From Saccharofermentans sp. (GTDB lineage: Bacteria; Bacillota; Clostridia; Saccharofermentanales; Saccharofermentanaceae), in assembly GCA_016292135.1 (NCBI GenBank), contig JAEFAZ010000004.1:186001-250000 (forward strand): 64,000 nucleotides of DNA, read 5' to 3'. Positions 59,057 through 64,000 of the stretch are shown piece after piece. The translations under genes were made by a program, and so were the position numbers. How positions within the stretch are numbered: the first letter of the stretch is position 1; each line of letters starts with the position of its first letter. The notes under the pieces are model-generated. The model was not told the DNA's origin. It saw nothing but the letters and a program-made list of their open reading frames with translations, and did not search any database.

Positions 59057-60313
59057 TTATTCTATTCCGACTGCAAGCTGAGTCAATGAACCGAGTCCCG
59101 AGTAGCTTGTGATGGATCCCGTTGAAGCCATGAAATATAGCCTGCCGTATTCCTTGGATTCTATGATGATGTTCTGCGTCCTGTATGTGCCGTTCGCACC
59201 GGAATGACCGAAGGAATTTTTCTCGTAGGGCATAAGTCCGCAGCCGTAATCCATGTCGTAGTTCATCATCTCTTTGAGAGAATCCTCACTTACGAGCCTG
59301 CCTCCGAGAAGGGCTTTATCGAAGGCCCAAAGGTCAGCCATAGAGGTATGGATCCCGCCGCATCCTCTTTCACCGTTTGGAGCCATATAATAACCTTTCT
59401 CACTGACAAAGCCCGCTTTATACTCCTCTTCGAAAAGCTCGGGCACGCTGGTCTCGTTTCCTGCAACCATGGACGTTGTATATTCCATGCCGCAAACGTC
59501 GAAAATATTCTCCTTAAGATAATCGCAGAATCTCATTCCCGATACCTTCTCGACTATCATGGCAAGAAGGACATAGTTCGTATTGCAGTATTCGAATTTT
59601 TTGCCGGGTTCGTTGACGAGTTTTGCGGCATAAAGGTTTTCGAGAAATTCCTCATCGGACACTTCGTCCCTGTTCACCTTGACCCAGAAATCATCGAAAT
59701 CCTTCTCCTCCACGTTCACCCAAAAAGACTTGGGATCGTTGCAAAAGTCTGCGATACCCGACTGCATGTGGAGCAGGTTATATATAGTGATCTTTTTGCC
59801 GGTCTTGTAATCCGGGAAATACTTGTTGAGCTTATCGTCAAGAGAGATCTTACCCTTCTCGATCAGCTGGAAGACCGCTGCTGCGGTAAAGACCTTGGAG
59901 CAGGATCCGATATCGTATGTCGTGAAAGGATCGACGGGGTCCCCTGTTACCGTCTTTGCGTCGGGGCCTGCGAAGAAGATGATCTCATCTTCTGTCGCAA
60001 GAAGAACCGCGCCGGAGAAACTGTTATCATCAATCCTGTGTTGTGCATAGCCGATCAGTTCCTGATACTTGGCGTTGCCGTTAGCGAAAAAGTTATTCTT
60101 TTCGATCCTCATCCCTTTCAGGAGACCGGAGTCACAGTAAGACGCTTCCGTCTCAGAGGGTGTTGTTTCGGAAGAAGTTGTTGTCTCAGAAGATTCTGAT
60201 ACCTCCGCCGATGGAGATGTTTCCGTATTTTCTTCAGCAGGAGCTGTGCTGCTGCAGGAACATGTTCCCAATACTAATGCTGCGGTCAACAATACTGACA
60301 ATATCTTTTTCAT
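59057..60313 (-). CDS. beta-lactamase-family serine hydrolase lipoprotein (gene 2)
   Basis: 418 residues from ATG 60313 (GGAGGGG upstream; the longer frame would lie in the operator). A clear paralogue of the convergent gene 1: both have a Ser/Thr spacer ending in Y-C-D-S-G-L-L-K-G and I-E-K-N-N, then SxxK as S137-C-S-K140, Y-C-N in FEYCNTNYVLL, and H-S-G in FGHSGANGTY. Lipobox LGTCSC. The duplication is old enough for wide divergence elsewhere. Role as for gene 1: surface hydrolase of wall peptides or esters. Confidence 0.92.
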   Translation of the reverse strand: MKKILSVLLTAALVLGTCSCSSTAPAEENTETSPSAEVSESSETTTSSETTPSETEASYCDSGLLKGMRIEKNNFFANGNAKYQELIGYAQHRIDDNSFSGAVLLATEDEIIFFAGPDAKTVTGDPVDPFTTYDIGSCSKVFTAAAVFQLIEKGKISLDDKLNKYFPDYKTGKKITIYNLLHMQSGIADFCNDPKSFWVNVEEKDFDDFWVKVNRDEVSDEEFLENLYAAKLVNEPGKKFEYCNTNYVLLAMIVEKVSGMRFCDYLKENIFDVCGMEYTTSMVAGNETSVPELFEEEYKAGFVSEKGYYMAPNGERGCGGIHTSMADLWAFDKALLGGRLVSEDSLKEMMNYDMDYGCGLMPYEKNSFGHSGANGTYRTQNIIIESKEYGRLYFMASTGSITSYSGLGSLTQLAVGIE

Positions 60314-60341
60314 ATATCCCCTCCGCTTGGCTGTCAGGTGT

Positions 60342-60359
60342 AGTAACAAGATTGTTACT
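60342..60359 (-). promoter_or_regulatory. operator palindrome of beta-lactamase-family gene 2
   Basis: AGTAAC-AAGATT-GTTACT, 6-bp arms with a 6-bp spacer, beginning 8 bp after the -10 of this gene's promoter, as in gene 1. Confidence 0.75.
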
Positions 60360-60367
60360 CTATAAAC

Positions 60368-60396
60368 ATAATAACTTACGGGACATCAGATATCAA
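60368..60396 (-). promoter_or_regulatory. sigma-A promoter of beta-lactamase-family gene 2
   Basis: Minus strand TTGATA (60396-60391), 17-bp spacer, TATTAT (60373-60368). Confidence 0.8.
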
Positions 60397-60412
60397 GTGG
60401 AAAAGTCAGCCG

Positions 60413-61153
60413 TTACGGGAAAATTCCTCCGTTGCCGAGCGCGACTCTGATCAGACCGATAACAAAAAGATGCGCGGGATAGTAGATGTAGAAGAACCAC
60501 TTCATTCCCTTCCATTTGCCTCTTTGCCCGTTATATTGCTTCAATACCGGAAGCGAGAGCAGTGTGCACATCTGAAGGAGCCCGTAAACATTGTCGATAA
60601 AGATAATGTATACGGCAGCATAAACTGCAGTCCAGATCAGCATAGCAACAGCCTGCTTCTTAAAACTGTCACGGTTCAGATAGAGATATACCGGGCATAC
60701 CGCGGCGATGGTCGACCAGTCTGACGGGAAAGTGATCAGGCATATCAGGATCATCAGTATTATCTTGCCCCATTTCGGCAGACGGTCCGTCGTGAAAAGG
60801 ACCATCAGGACGACCGACCATGCGAGCGACCACATAACGCTCGTCATGTTGAAGATGCCGTTGGGAATGAAAGGTATATCTCCTGCAAAATTGTAGGCGA
60901 AATGCGATATCACGGCGAAGACGAATAATCTGGCGATGTACTTTTTAACGTTTCTTGTGTGATGGAATCCCTCTGCGATAAAGAACCACATGATCGGCGC
61001 AGTCAATCTGCCTATCACGTGCAGCAGCATGACCCACCATATCTTCTGGCATCCCGGGAAGAGAAGCCATGTCACATGATCTACCGTCATCGCGGCGATA
61101 GCAATCAGTTTTATCTGATTTGAATTTAATCCGCTCTTTTCCGAACTGTCCAT
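60413..61153 (-). CDS. TraX-family membrane protein
   Basis: 246 residues, seven to eight hydrophobic segments. The TraX signature is at the start: LNSNQIKLIAIAAMTVDHVTWLLFPG, then HVIGRLTAPIMWFFIAEGFHHTRNVKKYIARLFVFAVISHFAYN. TraX N-acetylates F pilin in E. coli; chromosomal clostridial homologues are thought to be membrane acyltransferases without a known substrate. No conjugation genes are nearby. The product ends 6 codons short of typical homologues at most, so it looks complete. Confidence 0.9.
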   Translation of the reverse strand: MDSSEKSGLNSNQIKLIAIAAMTVDHVTWLLFPGCQKIWWVMLLHVIGRLTAPIMWFFIAEGFHHTRNVKKYIARLFVFAVISHFAYNFAGDIPFIPNGIFNMTSVMWSLAWSVVLMVLFTTDRLPKWGKIILMILICLITFPSDWSTIAAVCPVYLYLNRDSFKKQAVAMLIWTAVYAAVYIIFIDNVYGLLQMCTLLSLPVLKQYNGQRGKWKGMKWFFYIYYPAHLFVIGLIRVALGNGGIFP

Positions 61154-61219
61154 TCAATTATCCCGCCTTCATTCGGCCGGCCTGCATCCGGCCGACAATG
61201 AATTATAACATGTCTTCCG

Positions 61220-62371
61220 TCAGTCCTGAGGCAGGAGGTCGTTGAATTCGGTGTTTATAAACACTACATAATATTGGAATGTTTCAGGTTCGCTTTCTTC
61301 TGTCTGAGGTGGACTTTCGTAAAGATAAAGCCTGAAATCCTTATCATATGCTATAGACATACCAAACTTGATATCGCCGGAGAAGATCAGCACATCGCAC
61401 TTTCTGGCAGGGCCGCCTGCACTGTTGTAATCACTTCTCCAGCCCTTGTCCCTGTCTGCCCAACCGGTGTATACCCACTGGTAGAGATCCTTGCTGAGGC
61501 CCAGTTGTTTCATGTCTTTAGACGCCATTTCCTCATATGTGATCAGCCTTCTTCCCTCAGCAGGTCTTTCATCGAATTGAAGTCTGAATGAGTTGCGGGA
61601 AAATGTGGATCCTGTGGCAAACTTTTCGATCGAATCGTAGCTCAGTTCACTGCTGCTGTCGTCAGGGTTTATGTAATAACAACCGGTGTAAACAAAGTCT
61701 GCTTTGCCGTCGTATTTCCTGCTGAGCAGAGTATCGATTATATAGTCGTTGGATATGTTCCGGTTGCAGTAGGCCTTAAACTCCATATCCACCGTATTTC
61801 CGCCGGAAGTCCTGTTGAACCGGATCTCCCTTAATTCCTGATAATGTATTTTCCCCTTCTCCGGAGTATAGACATCGTAACCTCCCCAAAATCCCTTGAA
61901 AGCTATAAAAAGATTACCTTCGAGGTTTCCTCCTTTTGGATATTCCCGTCTTATGGGATTGGTAAGGATACCGTTTTCGAAAAGCTTATCGTAAGGGCAT
62001 TCCCTGCAGTCGTAGACAGTCAGGAAATACCTAACATCCTGGCCTGCAAGACCTCCCCGGATCACCTGTGCATCGTAAGTTATGGTATAGGCATTGCCTG
62101 CCTTGACTTTGCAAAGTCCGGACGGATCGTAGGGAGTGTATTTTTTCTCATTCATGGGATAGAGCATAAGCCTGCCGTTTTCTTTATATGCGATGAAGTT
62201 TTCGGTCAGCTTATCTTCGGTCTCATAGTAGATACCGTCCTTGAGCCCGGGCGGAGGCGTCTGATTGACGGATGACTCGCCGCTCGTCTTGTAGGGATTC
62301 CCGTCATCGCATGAGCACAACGGCAGACACATGGCCGCCACAAGGATAACAGCTATTATCTTTTTATTCAT
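61220..62371 (-). CDS. hypothetical lipoprotein
   Basis: 383 residues from ATG 62371, where a lipoprotein signal begins (MNKKIIAVILVAAMCLPLCSC); the frame extends upstream to 62431 without signal character. GAGGGGG lies 8 nt upstream. The mature part is soluble and beta-rich, with pairs such as GRLMLYPMNEKKYTPYDP and GNLFIAFKGFWGGYDVYTPEKGKIHY. I do not recognise a family, and it has no operon partner. Confidence 0.65.
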   Translation of the reverse strand: MNKKIIAVILVAAMCLPLCSCDDGNPYKTSGESSVNQTPPPGLKDGIYYETEDKLTENFIAYKENGRLMLYPMNEKKYTPYDPSGLCKVKAGNAYTITYDAQVIRGGLAGQDVRYFLTVYDCRECPYDKLFENGILTNPIRREYPKGGNLEGNLFIAFKGFWGGYDVYTPEKGKIHYQELREIRFNRTSGGNTVDMEFKAYCNRNISNDYIIDTLLSRKYDGKADFVYTGCYYINPDDSSSELSYDSIEKFATGSTFSRNSFRLQFDERPAEGRRLITYEEMASKDMKQLGLSKDLYQWVYTGWADRDKGWRSDYNSAGGPARKCDVLIFSGDIKFGMSIAYDKDFRLYLYESPPQTEESEPETFQYYVVFINTEFNDLLPQD

Positions 62372-62478
62372 GTGCCCGTCCCCCTCATAGCTAAAGATTA
62401 GCACCGCAAGCCTGAGGCGCGTTAGGGACAAACTCTTAAGTTTATACCGCCAAAATAAAGTTCATGTAAACCCGGGCA

Positions 62479-62511
62479 ATAAAAATCCCCGGAGCATGAT
62501 GTTCCGGGGAT
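62479..62511 (-). terminator. rho-independent terminator of gpmI
   Basis: Minus strand: ATCCCCGGA pairs with TCCGGGGAT (9 bp, 9-nt loop), then TTTTATT. It lies 22 bp after the gpmI stop. Confidence 0.9.
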
Positions 62512-62533
62512 CGGTAAGTCAGATTATTTTCGT

Positions 62534-64000
62534 TCAGCCCTTCTTGACCAGCAATGACTTACCGGTCATCTCAGCAGGCTGGGGCAGATCCATGATCTCG
62601 AGCAGAGTCGGTGCGATATCGCAAAGTCTGCCTCCCTCACGGAGCGTGTATTCGGGATCGTAGTTGTAGAGGATAAAAGGAACAGGATTTGTCGTATGAG
62701 CGGTGTGAGGCTCTCCTGTCTCATAGTTCAGCATCTGTTCTGCGTTTCCGTGGTCAGCGCAGATGAAGAGGACACCGTCCATCTCCTTGACTGCTTCGAC
62801 TGCAGCGCCGACGCACTGGTCGATCCTCTCGACTGCTGCAATAGCTGCCTCGAGAACACCTGTATGTCCGACCATGTCGGGGTTAGCGAAGTTGATTATG
62901 ATAACATCATATTTACCGGATGTGATAGCGGCATCAAGCTTCTCGGAAACCTCGGGAGCGCTCATCTCAGGCTGGAGATCGTATGTTGCGACCTTGGGTG
63001 AATTAACGAGCGTACGGTCCTCATCCTTGTTGGGTTCTTCGATACCGCCGTTGAAGAAGAATGTAACGTGTGCATACTTCTCTGTCTCGGCGATACGGAG
63101 CTGCTTGAGGCCGTTGTTTGCAAGATACTCGCCAAGTGTGTTGACGATCTCTTCTTTCTTGAATGCGACGAACTTGTTGGGGATCGTCTCATCGTAGTCC
63201 TTGAAGCAGACATATGTGAGAGGCATGAAGCCGTTGTGGCGCTTGAGGAACTTGATGCACTTGGGGTCATCAGCAGATCCTTCCTGTGCCTCGATATCGC
63301 TGTCAGCAAAACAGAATGCCTTGGTGATCTCACGAGCGCGGTCAGGACGGAAGTTGAAGAAGATGATCGAGTCATCAGGCTTAACAAGAGATACGGGTGA
63401 GCCGTCTTCATTAACGATGACAGTAGGCAGAACGAACTCGTCCGTTACGCCGTTATCGTAAGACTTCTGCATGGCGGCAACGGGATCCGTGTCCTTTACG
63501 CCCTCGCCGATAACGAGAGAATCGTATGCCTTCTGGATCCTATCCCAGTTGTTGTCTCTGTCCATTGCGTAGTAACGGCCGGACATGGAAGCTACCTTAC
63601 CGCAGCCGATCTCAGCCATCTTGTCGACCAGAGCCTGGAGATAATCCTTACCGGATGCCGGAGGAGTGTCACGTCCGTCGAAGAAAGGATGTACATAAAC
63701 ACGGTCAAGGCCGTTCCTCTTGCACATCTCGATCAGCGCATAAAGGTGTGTGTTGTGGCTGTGAACGCCGCCGTCTGAAAGAAGACCCCAGATGTGAAGG
63801 TCAGAACCCTTCTCCTTGCAGTTGTTGATAGCGCGGAGCAATTCCTCGTTCTCAAAGAAGACACCGTCTTCGATGTACTTGGTGATAAGCGTAAGATCCT
63901 GGTAGATGATCCTTCCGGATCCGATGTTCATGTGGCCGACTTCCGAGTTGCCCATCTGACCGTCGGGAAGTCCGACTGCAAGACCTGATGCCAGGCCCTG
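62534..64000 (-). CDS. gpmI: 2,3-bisphosphoglycerate-independent phosphoglycerate mutase (5' end outside window)
   Basis: The frame is open to the right edge, so the start lies beyond 64000; 488 codons are seen of about 510 usual. The nucleophile Ser is in G-N-S-E-V-G-H, preceded in the visible part by LPDGQM. Further family motifs are VHPFFDGRDTPP, SMSGRYYAMDRDNNWDR, FFNFRPDRAR and, near the C-terminus, the metal ligands in ADHGNAEQM and HTTNPVPF. It interconverts 3- and 2-phosphoglycerate in glycolysis using Mn2+. Confidence 0.97.
   Translation of the reverse strand, partial: QGLASGLAVGLPDGQMGNSEVGHMNIGSGRIIYQDLTLITKYIEDGVFFENEELLRAINNCKEKGSDLHIWGLLSDGGVHSHNTHLYALIEMCKRNGLDRVYVHPFFDGRDTPPASGKDYLQALVDKMAEIGCGKVASMSGRYYAMDRDNNWDRIQKAYDSLVIGEGVKDTDPVAAMQKSYDNGVTDEFVLPTVIVNEDGSPVSLVKPDDSIIFFNFRPDRAREITKAFCFADSDIEAQEGSADDPKCIKFLKRHNGFMPLTYVCFKDYDETIPNKFVAFKKEEIVNTLGEYLANNGLKQLRIAETEKYAHVTFFFNGGIEEPNKDEDRTLVNSPKVATYDLQPEMSAPEVSEKLDAAITSGKYDVIIINFANPDMVGHTGVLEAAIAAVERIDQCVGAAVEAVKEMDGVLFICADHGNAEQMLNYETGEPHTAHTTNPVPFILYNYDPEYTLREGGRLCDIAPTLLEIMDLPQPAEMTGKSLLVKKG

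Noticed and set aside
57811..60313. Antibiotic-resistance beta-lactamase pair
   Set aside because: Motifs (SxxK, YxN, HSG) and the SGIPDY-type sequence fit the broad class C-like peptidase/esterase branch; resistance cannot be claimed.
60413..61153. TraX as sign of a conjugative element
   Set aside because: No relaxase, coupling protein, or type IV secretion gene in the window; chromosomal TraX-like proteins are common in clostridia.

Overview
The window looks like chromosome of an anaerobic, Gram-positive-type gut or rumen clostridium. This is inferred from the desulfoferrodoxin, the MerR/alpha-beta hydrolase/cyclophilin-like operon, many lipobox-type lipoproteins with Ser/Thr-rich linkers, a cell-surface cellulase, SLH repeats, and AGGAGG-type ribosome binding sites with TTGACA/TATAAT promoters. 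Family-level placement is not possible from the sequence alone. Most genes are on the minus strand. The first and last genes run off the window.

Layout. 1-7.3 kb: alpha/beta hydrolase (partial), a membrane protein, an MscS channel, a TIM-barrel protein, desulfoferrodoxin, a three-gene operon of two tiny membrane proteins plus a phosphate-binding-like protein, and a serpin lipoprotein. 7.4-17.6 kb: a self-regulated TetR/flavin-reductase operon with two palindromic operators, an SLH surface protein, a zinc-ribbon/TPR-like membrane protein, a PEBP lipoprotein, Nudix and GNAT enzymes, and a phytoene-desaturase-like oxidoreductase. 17.7-20.1 kb: a 2.4-kb island at the 3' end of tRNA-Ser(GGA), bounded by a 15-bp direct repeat and carrying MerR, an alpha/beta hydrolase and a cyclophilin-like lipoprotein, with no integrase. 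20.2-29.8 kb: lipoprotein, azlCD, intergenic repeats, tRNA-Thr(GGT), CBS protein, sialate-esterase-like protein, SDR, a Pro/Thr-rich surface protein, mnmA and cysK. 29.9-36.4 kb: VanZ-like protein, a beta-propeller-like protein, a GH9-CBM3-CBM3 cellulase lipoprotein, an SGNH hydrolase and an SseB-like protein. 36.4-46.6 kb: four paralogous GT-C-type membrane glycosyltransferases, interrupted by tyrS and trxB and headed by a CAP-domain protein. 47-49.8 kb: pntAA-pntAB-pntB transhydrogenase.

49.9-57.7 kb is a signalling district. A tight operon encodes a FecR-domain membrane protein, a CHASE2 class III adenylate cyclase, and an unusual metallo-beta-lactamase-GAF-GGDEF fusion. It is followed by an FkbM methyltransferase and a PAS-PAS-GGDEF diguanylate cyclase. 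I consider the operon the best candidate for an undescribed system, potentially coupling cAMP and c-di-GMP signalling. 57.8-60.4 kb: two convergent beta-lactamase-family lipoproteins whose promoters share the same geometry and the same palindrome (AGTAAC-N6-GTTAC), implying one unseen repressor. 60.4-64 kb: TraX-like protein, a lipoprotein and gpmI (partial).

Starts were moved from the longest ORF where a Shine-Dalgarno sequence, promoter or signal peptide decided it. All function calls rest on motif recognition by eye; no database search was possible.
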